From Paraglaciecola mesophila KMM 241 (GTDB lineage Bacteria > Pseudomonadota > Gammaproteobacteria > Enterobacterales > Alteromonadaceae), in the NCBI RefSeq assembly GCF_000315015.1, contig NZ_BAEP01000070.1, positions 91,630 through 155,629 on the forward strand: a stretch of 64,000 nucleotides of DNA, given 5' to 3'. The notes under the pieces were generated by a model. The model was not told where the DNA came from and searched no databases. It worked only from the letters and a program-made list of their open reading frames with translations. Every line of letters begins with the position of its first letter. Position 1 is the stretch's first letter. Shown here piece by piece: positions 38,342 to 48,344 of this stretch. The translations under genes were made by a program, and so were the position numbers.

Positions 38342-40965
38342 TAGTCTGCTGTGTAGTTAAGGCTCTTGCTGACTTTTTCGATTAAATCTTTACTCAGCTC
38401 TTTGCAATCTGCGATACGCACTAATTGATAACGCATTAACTCTTGTCGTTTGGGATCAAATTTCTGCCACTGGGTTAATGGCGTAATAACGCGTGCAGCA
38501 ACCTGCGGATTTACGCTGTTAAGCTTCAAAAGGTAATCCGCTAGAAACTTATAGCCGCTACCATCGATCGCATGGAAACCCAACACGTTATAAAATGCAA
38601 AGCTACCCAATACCGAACGCACTCTGTTTGGATTGTCTAGGCTGAACTTCTCATGGCTGAGCAATAAGGGTAAACGCGCTAGTATATCACTGCGCTCCAT
38701 ATTAGCGTGCAACGCAAACCACTTATCTAGCACAAGTGGATCATGACGCCAACGCTCTTCAAACTGAACCATTAACTGATCAAACTGTTCCAACTTGCCA
38801 TATTGAGCCGCTTTGAGTGCCCCGAGGCTATCCGTCATGTTATCCGCCTGACTAAATTGCGCGTGTAACAACTCGCTCGCTTGAGTGGCATCACCCTGCA
38901 CCAAGTAACTTAAACTCAAGTTACGAAGACGGCGCTTATCGACATCGTCTGCTTTATACTGGTATGCGCCAACAACTTGGTTATTGTATAAAGTAAGCCA
39001 CTTGTCTGATAACGCGGTGGCAATCAAATGACGAACGCTGCGCTGAGCGTGATATAGAGCTTCAACTTGAATTTCGTCGACTTGCTGGCTCAAGGTTTCA
39101 AAACTGGGGATACTCAGCATCGCTGCAGCCAAAGCAGGATTAGTATCAGCTAATGCAAATACACCACCAATGGAATCAAGCATACTATCGAATAAGGCAT
39201 TGTCAGGGCTGTCGGGTGCAGTGGCCAAATTGTGGATACAGCGGCTGTACAAGCTTTGACTAGCATCCCATCGGGCAAATTCATCACCCGAGCACAAAAT
39301 AATACTGCTTAGTTGCTGATGGGTGTATGCGTAATCAACTTTCACTGGGGCACTAAAATTATGCAATAGAGACGGTGTTGGCTTGGCATTCAATCCGCTC
39401 ACAGAGACTGAATGCACATCTTGTGTCAATTCAATCATCTTGGCTTTTAGCTCTGGTACGGAGTCATCGCTGATGGCAATACCTTGTTCGTCCAATAACT
39501 CAAACCGAAACGGAATGTGCAGCGCCTGTTTTGTCTTTTGATCCGCTGTGGGCGGCGTCATTTGACCAAAGGTTAATGTATAACGGCCTGTGCTCAAATC
39601 GAACTCGTCACTGACCGTCACTTTAGGGGTGCCGGATTGACTATACCACAGCCTAAATTGGCTTAAATCAATGCCCGTTGCATCCTGCATAGCTTGAACG
39701 AAATCATCGCAAGTGACCGCTTGACCATCAAAACGAGCAAAGTAAAGATCCATACCTTTTCTAAAACCATCCGCCCCAAGAAGTGTGTGCATCATGCGGA
39801 TCACTTCGGCGCCCTTATCGTACACCGTTACCGTATAGAAGTTGTTCATCTCGATAACTTCTTCTGGGCGTATAGGATGAGCCATGGCACTGGCATCTTC
39901 TGCAAACTGATGTTCACGAATTATCTGTACATTCTTAATGCGGTTGAACACAGGCGATGACATATCAGCACTGAACTGCTGATCGCGAAATACCGTTAAG
40001 CCTTCTTTTAGACTTAACTGGAACCAATCTCGACAAGTAACGCGGTTGCCTGTCCAGTTATGAAAATACTCATGCCCAATAACGGCTTCAATATTGAAAA
40101 AATCATCATCTGTCGCGGACTCTGCGTCAGCCAACACAAATTTACTGTTGAACACGTTCAGGCCTTTGTTTTCCATAGCCCCCATGTTGAAGAAATCCAC
40201 AGCAACCACCATGTAAATGTCCAGATCGTATTCTAAGCCAAACACCTGCTCGTCCCACGCCATGGCTTTTTTTAGAGACGCTATTGCGTGATGACCTTTA
40301 TCCAGTGCGCCTTTATCCACGTACAACTCCAACGCAACATTACGCCCACTTTGAGTCATAAAATTGTCGGTGAGCAAGTCGAAATCCCCCGCGACCAAGG
40401 CAAATAAATAACTGGGTTTATTGAAAGGGTCTTGCCATTTCACCCAATGACGACCGTCTTCAAGTTGGCCTTTGTCAATCTGATTACCGTTGGAAAGCAA
40501 ATGTGGGTAACGCGCCTTATCGGCATAAATCGTCACATCATATTTTGCCAATACATCTGGGCGGTCTAGAAAATAGGTGATTTTTCGAAAGCCTTCGGCC
40601 TCGCACTGAGTGCAATATGCTCCGGCAGAAAAGTACAGCCCTTCCAAGGTTTTATTGGCCTCGGGGTTAATGACTGTTTCCACACACAAGGTAAATTCGT
40701 CTTCCGTGGTTGGGATTGTCAGCTGTTCACTGTTCACGTCGTAATCGCTGATTAGGTTGTCGTTAAGCACGACTTTAATCAGAGTAATGCTTTCACCGTC
40801 TAACACTAACGGGCGATTGTGCTCGCCATTTCGGCTGAATTGGCAGGTGGTAATTACCCGTGTTTTTTGAATGTCGAGGTGAAAAACCATATCGACGTGG
40901 CTAATCAAAAAATCGGGCTGTTGATAATCACTGCGTTTTTTAGCAATAGGAGATGAAACCGACAT
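38341..40965 (-). CDS. pepN: aminopeptidase N
   Basis: An 874-residue M1-family zinc aminopeptidase that removes N-terminal residues from peptides in the cytoplasm. It matches E. coli PepN (870). Seen: substrate-binding motif GAMEN (MGAMENKGLNVFNS) and the zinc site HEYFH near residues 297-301 followed by the third ligand in LKEGLTVFRDQQF. A proton-donor tyrosine is likely in NNFYTVTVYDKGAEVIRMM. The N-terminal beta domain and C-terminal helical cap are of standard size. Confidence 0.96.
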   Translation of the reverse strand: MSVSSPIAKKRSDYQQPDFLISHVDMVFHLDIQKTRVITTCQFSRNGEHNRPLVLDGESITLIKVVLNDNLISDYDVNSEQLTIPTTEDEFTLCVETVINPEANKTLEGLYFSAGAYCTQCEAEGFRKITYFLDRPDVLAKYDVTIYADKARYPHLLSNGNQIDKGQLEDGRHWVKWQDPFNKPSYLFALVAGDFDLLTDNFMTQSGRNVALELYVDKGALDKGHHAIASLKKAMAWDEQVFGLEYDLDIYMVVAVDFFNMGAMENKGLNVFNSKFVLADAESATDDDFFNIEAVIGHEYFHNWTGNRVTCRDWFQLSLKEGLTVFRDQQFSADMSSPVFNRIKNVQIIREHQFAEDASAMAHPIRPEEVIEMNNFYTVTVYDKGAEVIRMMHTLLGADGFRKGMDLYFARFDGQAVTCDDFVQAMQDATGIDLSQFRLWYSQSGTPKVTVSDEFDLSTGRYTLTFGQMTPPTADQKTKQALHIPFRFELLDEQGIAISDDSVPELKAKMIELTQDVHSVSVSGLNAKPTPSLLHNFSAPVKVDYAYTHQQLSSIILCSGDEFARWDASQSLYSRCIHNLATAPDSPDNALFDSMLDSIGGVFALADTNPALAAAMLSIPSFETLSQQVDEIQVEALYHAQRSVRHLIATALSDKWLTLYNNQVVGAYQYKADDVDKRRLRNLSLSYLVQGDATQASELLHAQFSQADNMTDSLGALKAAQYGKLEQFDQLMVQFEERWRHDPLVLDKWFALHANMERSDILARLPLLLSHEKFSLDNPNRVRSVLGSFAFYNVLGFHAIDGSGYKFLADYLLKLNSVNPQVAARVITPLTQWQKFDPKRQELMRYQLVRIADCKELSKDLIEKVSKSLNYTAD

Positions 40966-41064
40966 AGTATCCTCTTAATATGAGCTATAAGGCTAATATA
41001 CCGTTTGGTGCATGAGCACAAAGCTTTTGCCTCACCCCATCAAACGGCATCACTTAGTCTGCTA

Positions 41065-42582
41065 TTAGATTTTTGTCTGGGTAGCTTGATGCACTGGCAC
41101 TTGTTCGTCGCCGACTTCAACCGCTACTTCAGGAATAGGAATACGCAATATTTTCACCCCAAGATAAGCGTAAATAACCGCCAATACTGGGTTAATCAAA
41201 TTGAAAAACGTATACATAAAATAATCGAAAGGATGCACAAGCAGTACGCCTTGCATATACGCACCACAGGTATTCCAGGGTATGAGTGGTGAGGTAATTG
41301 TACCGCCATCCTCTAAACTGCGAGATAAATTTAACTGATGTAAACCACGTTTAGCATATTCTTCTTTATACATACGACCTGGCATCACAATAGAAATATA
41401 CTGATCAGCAGTGATTATATTGGTGCCGATACAGGTCAGAATAGTACGACTAATCATACTGCCAGCAGATTTCGCACCACGCAAAAACAACGCAACTACC
41501 GCTTTTAATAAACCAGTACGCTCGAGTACCGCACCAAAACTCATAGCGCAGATAATCAGCCAAATGGTATTTAGCATGCTAGACATACCACCGCGACTAA
41601 GTAGCGCATTTAGATTTTCATCGGCAGTGTTAAATGCAACACCATCAAATAATGAGGCCCACACTACAGACGCGACACCCAATACGCCCTGTTGGCTTTC
41701 ATCTAACATGCTCTGTATGACATCAGGTTGAAACATCACTGCCCACAAACCACCTAGCAAAGCACCAATGGCCACCGCTGGAAAAGCAGGCATTTTTTTA
41801 ATGGCTAAGGTCAATAGAGCGACCAAAGGCACCAGCATCATCCAGCTGATATTAAACTCTTGAGCAAGTAAGGTTTGCATTTGTTCGATGTTGCTCGATG
41901 TGCCCGACTCAGCGCCAGAAAAACCAATAATTGTGAACAGTATCAAGGCGATGACAAAACTAGGGACGGTCGTCCACAGCATGTAGCGGATATGCTCGAA
42001 TAGTTCGGTTCCAGCTACAGCTGGCGCAAGGTTGGTAGTTTCCGACAAAGGCGATATTTTATCCCCGAAATAAGCGCCCGATATAACGGCACCTGCGGTT
42101 ACCGCATCAGACATGCCCATTCCTGACGCCACGCCCATTAGTGCTACACCCACAGTTGCAGCTGTAGTCCAAGAACTGCCGATACTCATGGCCACAATGG
42201 CACATATCAAACAAGTAGCGGCGTAAAAGAATGAGGGGTTTAAAAGTTCTAAACCGAAATAGATAAGCGTTGGTACTGTGCCAGATAACATCCACGTCCC
42301 GATGAGTGCACCTACGGCTAATAGGATCAGTATCGCCCCAAGGGACAATGAAATCCCTTTTACGATTCCTTGCTCAATTTCCGTCCAGGTGTAGCCGTTT
42401 TTCAAACCAATAACAGCTGCAACGCCCATAGAAAACAGTAAGGCAATTTGATTCGGGCCAAACGATGAGTTATCAGAAAACAAAAATACCGACGTACTCA
42501 ATAATATCACTAGAACCACTAATGGAATAAGGGCATCTAATAAACTTGGCTCTTTCTTTTGTTTTATTGTTGTATTTTCCAT
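41065..42582 (-). CDS. NhaC-family Na+/H+ antiporter
   Basis: A 505-residue transporter with about eleven hydrophobic helices. The conserved GSSWTTAATVGVALMGVASGMG and SGAYFGDKISPLSETTNLAPA segments carry the residues expected for Na+/H+ exchange in the NhaC family. It ends in a soluble tail. The upstream NSS transporter ends three bases before its start, so the two are one operon, suggesting import of an organic solute with Na+ followed by Na+ expulsion. The true substrate (Na+/H+ or malate/lactate-type exchange) is not settled by sequence. Confidence 0.87.
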   Translation of the reverse strand: MENTTIKQKKEPSLLDALIPLVVLVILLSTSVFLFSDNSSFGPNQIALLFSMGVAAVIGLKNGYTWTEIEQGIVKGISLSLGAILILLAVGALIGTWMLSGTVPTLIYFGLELLNPSFFYAATCLICAIVAMSIGSSWTTAATVGVALMGVASGMGMSDAVTAGAVISGAYFGDKISPLSETTNLAPAVAGTELFEHIRYMLWTTVPSFVIALILFTIIGFSGAESGTSSNIEQMQTLLAQEFNISWMMLVPLVALLTLAIKKMPAFPAVAIGALLGGLWAVMFQPDVIQSMLDESQQGVLGVASVVWASLFDGVAFNTADENLNALLSRGGMSSMLNTIWLIICAMSFGAVLERTGLLKAVVALFLRGAKSAGSMISRTILTCIGTNIITADQYISIVMPGRMYKEEYAKRGLHQLNLSRSLEDGGTITSPLIPWNTCGAYMQGVLLVHPFDYFMYTFFNLINPVLAVIYAYLGVKILRIPIPEVAVEVGDEQVPVHQATQTKI

Positions 42583-42584
42583 CT

Positions 42585-43931
42585 TTAGAAATCCAAAATA
42601 TTAAGTGAACGGATGAACATGAAAAGGATGATAACCGGACACACGAACTTTAGATACCAAGGCCAAATTTTCCAGAAAAAGCTGTGCTCAGCTTGATCAT
42701 TACCGTGCTTTATTTCGGCCAGGATCTGATCTCGCTTCCATACCCAGCCAACAAAAATACTCAGCGCTAAGCCAAGCAAAGGCTGGCTATACTCAGTGGT
42801 AACAGATATCACCAGCCCAAACAGCGCACCAAAATTGAAAATAATTGTACTGCTCATAATGAAGATAATGATCCCCAGCAGCCAAACGGCTTTTTTACGG
42901 GCTAGTCCTTTACTTTCAACGACGTAAGCAACGGGCACTTCGAGCATTGAAATAGAAGAGGTTAATGCAGCTATGACCATTAACGCAAAAAAAGCGAAAG
43001 CGACAAAGTAACCTACCACACCCATCGTATTAAAGAGTGCTGGCAACACGGTAAAAATAAGACTGTCACCGGCGATAAGCTCGCCATTTTCAGAAAATAT
43101 TTGTACGCCATTATTTAGGGCTACGTACATTGCCGGAATGATCAACATGCCAGCCAAAATCGCAACACCAATATCAACTAGTGCGACGGATGCGCCAAGC
43201 ACAGGTAAGTTCTCATTTTTACTCACATAAGAGCCGTAAACCAGCATGGTGCCCACGCCTAGAGACATAGAAAAGAATGCTTGTCCCATGGCACTAATAA
43301 GCAATTCAGCATTTAAAATGGCACTAAAATCTGGCACTAAATAGGCTTTCCAGCCATCCATCGCCCCGTCCAAAGTGGCTACATAGCCAATTAACAGTAA
43401 GATAATCAAAATTAAGGTGGGCATTAATCTTACTGACCAGCGCTCAATACCATCGCTAACACCACCGACGACAATGGAAGCGGTTAACGCAATAAAGAGA
43501 CCACAAAAGATTAAGCTGCGGCCAGTAGATGAGCCAGTAAGCCATTGAGATGCCTCGTCCAGGCCAATAATTTGCGTGAAGGATTCGAAGAAATAACTGA
43601 TCATCCAACCGGCAACAATGGCATAAAAGGCGAGGATCATAGAAACCGTAACAAAGCCCCAAACACCCGTTGCTCGGCCAATATTGCTGTTCGATATTTT
43701 GCCTAGAGCGTCCACCATATTTGCGCGCGTTGCACGGCCAATAATCAGCTCGGCCATCAAGACCGGATAAGCCAACACAAACGCCAGTAAAATGTATACG
43801 AGTACAAACGCTGCACCGCCATTACTGGCTACTTGAGTCGGAAACCCCCAAATATTACCTAAACCAACAGCTGACCCTGCGGCTGCTAGCACAAAACCTA
43901 TACGAGATGAAAATTCTCCGCGTGCACTCAT
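42585..43931 (-). CDS. neurotransmitter:sodium symporter (NSS) family transporter
   Basis: A 448-residue Na+-dependent amino-acid-type transporter of the LeuT fold, with 11-12 helices. The signature SRIGFVLAAAGSAVGLGNIWGFP contains the first unwound helix that binds Na+ and substrate. SSISMLEVPVAYVVE near 320-335 is the helix-8 counterpart. The ATG at 43931 is preferred to the TTG immediately before it because AAGG stands six bases upstream. First of a two-gene unit with the NhaC antiporter. Likely substrates are amino acids; specificity is unknown. Confidence 0.88.
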   Translation of the reverse strand: MSARGEFSSRIGFVLAAAGSAVGLGNIWGFPTQVASNGGAAFVLVYILLAFVLAYPVLMAELIIGRATRANMVDALGKISNSNIGRATGVWGFVTVSMILAFYAIVAGWMISYFFESFTQIIGLDEASQWLTGSSTGRSLIFCGLFIALTASIVVGGVSDGIERWSVRLMPTLILIILLLIGYVATLDGAMDGWKAYLVPDFSAILNAELLISAMGQAFFSMSLGVGTMLVYGSYVSKNENLPVLGASVALVDIGVAILAGMLIIPAMYVALNNGVQIFSENGELIAGDSLIFTVLPALFNTMGVVGYFVAFAFFALMVIAALTSSISMLEVPVAYVVESKGLARKKAVWLLGIIIFIMSSTIIFNFGALFGLVISVTTEYSQPLLGLALSIFVGWVWKRDQILAEIKHGNDQAEHSFFWKIWPWYLKFVCPVIILFMFIRSLNILDF

Positions 43932-44088
43932 CAATCACCTTTATCATTATTGTAGTTTTTATGAGGTTTATTATTTTTATCAGCACTGGCGAATTAGAAC
44001 GCCTACATATCAAGCTGATATTTATATTTTATTTGCCGTTAGTTTATCGGTTTGGTTGGTACCATGCTATTAGAAAAGCAACACAAAC

Positions 44089-44115
44089 AAAAAAGGGGCT
44101 AGATTTACTAGCCCC
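44089..44115 (-). terminator. rho-independent terminator of the msrC-proQ-prc unit
   Basis: GGGGCTAG-TAAAT-CTAGCCCC followed by six T on the minus strand. Confidence 0.9.
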
Positions 44116-44132
44116 TCAAGATCGTTTTACGC

Positions 44133-46172
44133 TTATTGTGCGCGAATGGCGTACTTACCTGTGCCCAGCAAATCATAAGTAATGTTTGCTGCTTCATCTA
44201 AGAAAGGGTCAATCTCAGGTTGGTCTTCAGGTAAATCATCTAACGTTTTTACAGGCTCTAAACCTTGACGAGCAAGACGCTCATTGGCGCGTTTTAGGCG
44301 TTTTGCGTCACGCTCTTCGCGCTCTTTGATCCGCTCTGACTCTACCAAAGAAAGGGTTTTATCATCTTCTTTGCTTTTGTACTGAGCGATATCTTCAAAA
44401 ATATAAGCAAATTCAGGATCCGCTTTCACGCGTTTTTCATGCATTTCACTCAATTGTTTAGCTGCTTGTGATGTATCACCAAACGTAGAGTAAGTTGCGC
44501 GTTTAATGCTATCCCAAGGTAATGCGTTTTCTTCTTGGCTTTCACCCCAGTCTTTAGGATCAATCGCCGAAGGAAACAACACGTCAGGCACCACGCCCTG
44601 ATGCTGCGTACTACCGCCATCAATGCGGTAAAACTTTGCAATGGTAAATTGCACACTGCCTAACGGATTTTCATATAAATCGTAAATGCGCCCTAAACCA
44701 CGATGCTGCTGTACTGTGCCTTTGCCGAACGTTTGTTCACCCAAAATCAAAGCGCGGCTGTAGTCTTGCATCGCCGCTGCGAAAATTTCAGAGGCGGACG
44801 CGCTGTATCTATCAACCAGTACCGTAAGCGGGCCATCATAATAGGTTTTACCATCAACATCTTGTTCAACACGTACGCGCCCTGCACCGTCACGAATTTG
44901 TACTACTGGGCCTTTATCGATAAACAACCCGGTTAACAGGGTTGCTTCTGTTAAGGAGCCTCCGCCATTACCGCGCAAATCAACTATTACGCCTTCTACT
45001 TTCTGCTCTTTTAAGCTTTCGAGTTCTTTACGAACATCAACACTCAATTTGTTGTAGAAAGAAGGAATAGTGATAACACCGAGTTTTTCACCTTTATGCG
45101 AGCCAGTTTCAGGAACATACACTTCAGACTTAGCGGCTCTGTCTTCTAATTTAATTTTATCTCTGGTCAAACTTACCACTTCAGGAACCGTGCTTTCTGA
45201 ATCGCCTTTCTCTATTTGAAGGCGAACCACACTCCCCTTTGGCCCTTTGATCAGTTCAACGACTTCATCTAAGCGCCAACCAATAACATCGACAAAGTCT
45301 TCGTCATCTTGAGCGACGCCGACAATTTTATCTTCTGGCTTTATTTTTTTCGATAAATCAGCCGGACCACCAGGCACAACACTGCGGATCACGGTGAAAT
45401 CATCTTCACTTAGCAATACCGCACCAATGCCCTCGAATGACAAATTCATTTCCATTTGGAAGCGCTCTGCATTACGTGGTGACAAATAACTGGTATGCGC
45501 TTCAATACTGCGCGCAAACGAATTCATCAACGTTTGAAACACATCTTCGCTGGTAGTTTGCTTTAAGCGTTTAATGGCGCGTTCATAGCGCTTAGTTAAC
45601 AACTCTTGTATCTTCGGCCATTCTTTATCCGCTAACTTCAAATTTAAGGCGTCATACTTTACGCGCTCGCGCCATAGTTCATCTAATTCAGCGGTGTTTT
45701 TTGGCCAAGCAGCTTCTTCACGATCAAAAGTGAAGGTGTCACCCTTCTTTTCAAAATCGAATTCTTTATCCAACAACGTCAATGCATACTCATAACGTTC
45801 AATACGGCGCTGCATATTCAATTGATAAATCTGATAGGCGACATCTAAGTCCCCCATCTCGATGGCTTCATCAAAATGATCTTGCTCTGCTTTGAATTTT
45901 TCAACATCAGCATTCAAAAACACGTTTCGGTTGATATCAAGAGAACGCATGTAGCGATCGAATACTTTCTCTGACAGCGCATCATCTAATGTGATCGGCT
46001 TATAGTGCGAGCGCAAGAAATTAGATGAAATGCGTTTAACCGACACTGCATGTTGCGATTCCTGTTTGAGAACAGGAATTTCGTCGACACTTTCTGCGTG
46101 CGTGACCGCAAGGGCCACCGAGCTAAATGCAAAAAGTGCTGATACAGCGGTAACGCGAATTGAATTGATCAT
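44133..46172 (-). CDS. prc: tail-specific C-terminal-processing protease Prc
   Basis: A 679-residue periplasmic S41 peptidase that degrades proteins by their nonpolar C-termini and trims PBP3 and MepS. Features in order: signal peptide (first ~22 residues), an N-terminal helical domain, a PDZ domain (MNLSFEGIGAVLLSEDDF through VIRSVVPGGPADLSKK), and the catalytic domain with Ser in YSASASEIFAAAMQDYS and the lysine of GEQTFGKGTVQ. A DUF3340-type C-terminal extension completes the E. coli-like length (682). It follows proQ by four bases, as in E. coli. Confidence 0.95.
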   Translation of the reverse strand: MINSIRVTAVSALFAFSSVALAVTHAESVDEIPVLKQESQHAVSVKRISSNFLRSHYKPITLDDALSEKVFDRYMRSLDINRNVFLNADVEKFKAEQDHFDEAIEMGDLDVAYQIYQLNMQRRIERYEYALTLLDKEFDFEKKGDTFTFDREEAAWPKNTAELDELWRERVKYDALNLKLADKEWPKIQELLTKRYERAIKRLKQTTSEDVFQTLMNSFARSIEAHTSYLSPRNAERFQMEMNLSFEGIGAVLLSEDDFTVIRSVVPGGPADLSKKIKPEDKIVGVAQDDEDFVDVIGWRLDEVVELIKGPKGSVVRLQIEKGDSESTVPEVVSLTRDKIKLEDRAAKSEVYVPETGSHKGEKLGVITIPSFYNKLSVDVRKELESLKEQKVEGVIVDLRGNGGGSLTEATLLTGLFIDKGPVVQIRDGAGRVRVEQDVDGKTYYDGPLTVLVDRYSASASEIFAAAMQDYSRALILGEQTFGKGTVQQHRGLGRIYDLYENPLGSVQFTIAKFYRIDGGSTQHQGVVPDVLFPSAIDPKDWGESQEENALPWDSIKRATYSTFGDTSQAAKQLSEMHEKRVKADPEFAYIFEDIAQYKSKEDDKTLSLVESERIKEREERDAKRLKRANERLARQGLEPVKTLDDLPEDQPEIDPFLDEAANITYDLLGTGKYAIRAQ

Positions 46173-46176
46173 TAAA

Positions 46177-46827
46177 CTACCTCTTAGAACGGGCCAACCT
46201 CAAGTTATCTACTTGAACCTTTACCACCATACCTGTATCAAGCTGAACTTGAACACCATCTTTACTCACATCAGTGATTGTAGCAGGCATAGGCGATTTA
46301 CCTATTTTTACGGTAACGGAAGTTCCCGCGACTAATTGCTCAGCTGATAGTTTCTCTGGGGGTGGTAACTTAGCTTTTGGCTTCACATTATCCTGATTAG
46401 TTCCCTTGGGCGAGGATTTAAATGCAGGAACTGTCTTGGATTTGTAACTTTTCTTTGCACCAGGCTTGGCAGCATTCTGCGCTTTGCGCTTTTCCGCAAC
46501 CTTCGCTTTGCTTTCTTCAAGCTGCGCTTGGGCGTGGTCTGCATGCTCTTTCTCAATAGGAGCAGCCTGCTGACCGTCAAGATCGACACGAAAGGCACCT
46601 TCTTTCACGCTATGCAAATAACGCCAGCTATTTGTATAGTGTCTAAGAGAAGAACGAAGCAATGTCTTGCTTACACGCTCTTCTTCTTCAAGGCGCTGAG
46701 CTAAATCTTGGAAAATGCCAATTTTTAGCGGCTTCGCATCCCCTGTCACGCTAAAGCATGCAGGAAACGACTCACTTAAAAAATTGATGACTTCTTTACT
46801 GTTTGAAAACTTTTGAGGATTATCCAT
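46177..46827 (-). CDS. proQ: RNA chaperone ProQ
   Basis: An RNA-binding protein of 216 residues that stabilises sRNAs and mRNA 3' ends. The N-terminal FinO domain is clear (SKEVINFLSESFPACFSV, LKIGIFQDLAQRLEEE, LRSSLRHYTNSWRYLHSVKEGAFRVDL). A basic, Lys/Ala-rich linker follows and then a Tudor-like C-terminal domain (VAGTSVTVKIGKSPMPATIT to VDNLRLARSK). ATG 46827 is preferred since family members start M-[DE]-N; the longer frame would overlap the upstream gene, although a coupled start at 46875 cannot be excluded. Sits between the small acidic ORF and prc. Confidence 0.92.
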   Translation of the reverse strand: MDNPQKFSNSKEVINFLSESFPACFSVTGDAKPLKIGIFQDLAQRLEEEERVSKTLLRSSLRHYTNSWRYLHSVKEGAFRVDLDGQQAAPIEKEHADHAQAQLEESKAKVAEKRKAQNAAKPGAKKSYKSKTVPAFKSSPKGTNQDNVKPKAKLPPPEKLSAEQLVAGTSVTVKIGKSPMPATITDVSKDGVQVQLDTGMVVKVQVDNLRLARSKR

Positions 46828-46849
46828 TAAATATTCTAGTTGTGTGTAG

Positions 46850-47137
46850 TTAGCGGGGTTCTTGATGCTCATCATCCCAAGTTGACAATAGTTGGTCAAC
46901 CCAATCAAATAAATCATCATCGTCTATGTCAAGTAAATGACTGTCGTTACGCCAGTTTTCCCAAATATATTGGATCATATTTTCCAAACTGACGGTCTCA
47001 ATATCTTCATCTGCGTTGTCGTAAAGCATATGCAACAACGAGTTAAAGCGATCCATCGCTTCTTCGGCATTATCCTCCCAAAACTCCATATCGTCTAGGG
47101 TGGCGAGTGCCACATGAATGTCGATAGAATTTTTCAT
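46850..47137 (-). CDS. small acidic protein of unknown function
   Basis: A 95-residue, strongly acidic protein (Asp and Glu make up about a third), with no signal peptide or membrane segment. It starts MKNSIDIHVALATLDDMEFW and has a DIDDDDLFDWVDQLL patch. I do not recognise a family. Its ATG overlaps the msrC stop by four bases and it ends 23 bp before proQ, so it is expressed with them. It could be a small partner of the RNA chaperone, but that is only context. Confidence 0.7.
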   Translation of the reverse strand: MKNSIDIHVALATLDDMEFWEDNAEEAMDRFNSLLHMLYDNADEDIETVSLENMIQYIWENWRNDSHLLDIDDDDLFDWVDQLLSTWDDEHQEPR

Positions 47138-47598
47138 GCAATTGCATCCTGCAATATATTGACCAAGTTTTGTAAACCGGTCATGTCGTCTTGGTCGAAT
47201 CGCCCCGTGTGAGGGCTATCAAGATCCATTACCCCGAGCAATTGTCCGCTTTGATAAACAGGCAACACTGCTTCTGCGTTAGAGTCAGCGTCACATGCTA
47301 TATGCCCGTCAAACGCATGCACATCATGAATGCACTGGGACAACCCTGTTTCTGCGGCTTTACCACACACACCGCGTCCCATTGGAATGCGGATGCAGGC
47401 AGGCTTACCTTGAAACGGTCCTAACACCAATTCATTGTCTTTAAGTAAATAAAAACCAGCCCAATTAAGCTCTGGTAAACGCATATACATCAGCGCACTC
47501 AAATTGGCTAAATTCGCAATTAAATCTTTTTCACCGGCCATCAAAGCCTGCGCTTGCTGTGCGACCTCTTGGTAAAGGTCTGTTTTACTTAATGTCAC
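47134..47598 (-). CDS. msrC: free methionine-(R)-sulfoxide reductase
   Basis: A 154-residue GAF-domain reductase acting on free methionine-R-sulfoxide. The three cysteines used in catalysis by fRMsr lie in GVCGKAAETGLSQC and GHIACDADS. The usual start MTLSKTDLYQEVAQQAQAL and C-terminal GVMDLDSPHTGRFDQ are present. In E. coli the same gene (yebR) also precedes proQ-prc. Coupled to the acidic ORF. Confidence 0.93.
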   Translation of the reverse strand: MTLSKTDLYQEVAQQAQALMAGEKDLIANLANLSALMYMRLPELNWAGFYLLKDNELVLGPFQGKPACIRIPMGRGVCGKAAETGLSQCIHDVHAFDGHIACDADSNAEAVLPVYQSGQLLGVMDLDSPHTGRFDQDDMTGLQNLVNILQDAIA

Positions 47599-47834
47599 GT
47601 GTTATGCACCAATAAATAATGAAAATAATACCTAAGGGCTCGATATGGCGCTCAAGTTAACTGGATCAAGTTCAAATATAAAGAAAATTAGGGATATTTT
47701 TAGGATTAACGGTATATTTATTAAAATCGTTCAATTAACTACCTGTTGTAAAGGGGGACCTTAAGGCGAAAGACCCACAACTGTTGCTATATCGCTACTT
47801 TTCGCGCTCTTAAAAATTCACTCATATAAAACAC

Positions 47835-47854
47835 AAAAGGCGCCGCAGCGCCTT
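47835..47854 (-). terminator. rho-independent terminator of the cytochrome c' gene
   Basis: AAGGCGC-TGCG-GCGCCTT followed by TTGTG on the minus strand; a short T tract, so efficiency is uncertain. Confidence 0.7.
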
Positions 47855-47876
47855 CTAATCAGAATACATGTTGATT

Positions 47877-48344
47877 TTATTCAGCTTTGTAGCTGTCGTG
47901 GCATCCTTTGCAACTCTTCAACACACTACCGATAGCCGCTTTATATGCACTTTCATCGCCCTTCATGGCAGCCGATTTTAGGCCCTGCGAGGCTTCAGTT
48001 AACGCGTCTACATTGGTAGCAAAATCTGCACGATTTTGCCAAATTTTAGGCAATGCTTCTGTTTCAATGTCAAAACTAGATGTATCTAAGGCAAAGTAGT
48101 CGTCCATCATTAGAGACAATTGCTCTAAACGAGTGGCGTTCGTTTCTATGGTTTGCGTATCCATTGGGATAGCGCCTTTGGCCATAGCGCCTAAAGCACC
48201 TACATTACTGCGCACGAGTTGCAACAATGCTTGGCGAAATTGGGCCGCACTTTTGGCTTGTTTCTCTGAGCTGGCTTCTTGAGCAGACACACCCGCAGTT
48301 AACAACATTGTACTGGCTACTGCACTTATTAGTAATTTTTTCAT
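47877..48344 (-). CDS. cytochrome c'
   Basis: A 155-residue periplasmic haem protein. Signal peptide MKKLLISAVASTMLLTAGVSA, then a four-helix-bundle pattern. The haem c attachment site CKGCH lies close to the C-terminus (SVLKSCKGCHDSYKA), as in all cytochromes c'. The motif FRQALLQLVRSNVGALGAMAKG at the N-terminus is typical. Cytochromes c' bind NO and may protect against it. Monocistronic. Confidence 0.93.
   Translation of the reverse strand: MKKLLISAVASTMLLTAGVSAQEASSEKQAKSAAQFRQALLQLVRSNVGALGAMAKGAIPMDTQTIETNATRLEQLSLMMDDYFALDTSSFDIETEALPKIWQNRADFATNVDALTEASQGLKSAAMKGDESAYKAAIGSVLKSCKGCHDSYKAE

Noticed and set aside
43907..44182. Plus-strand frame between the NSS transporter and prc
   Set aside because: It spans the prc terminator and the ends of two minus-strand genes; not a gene.
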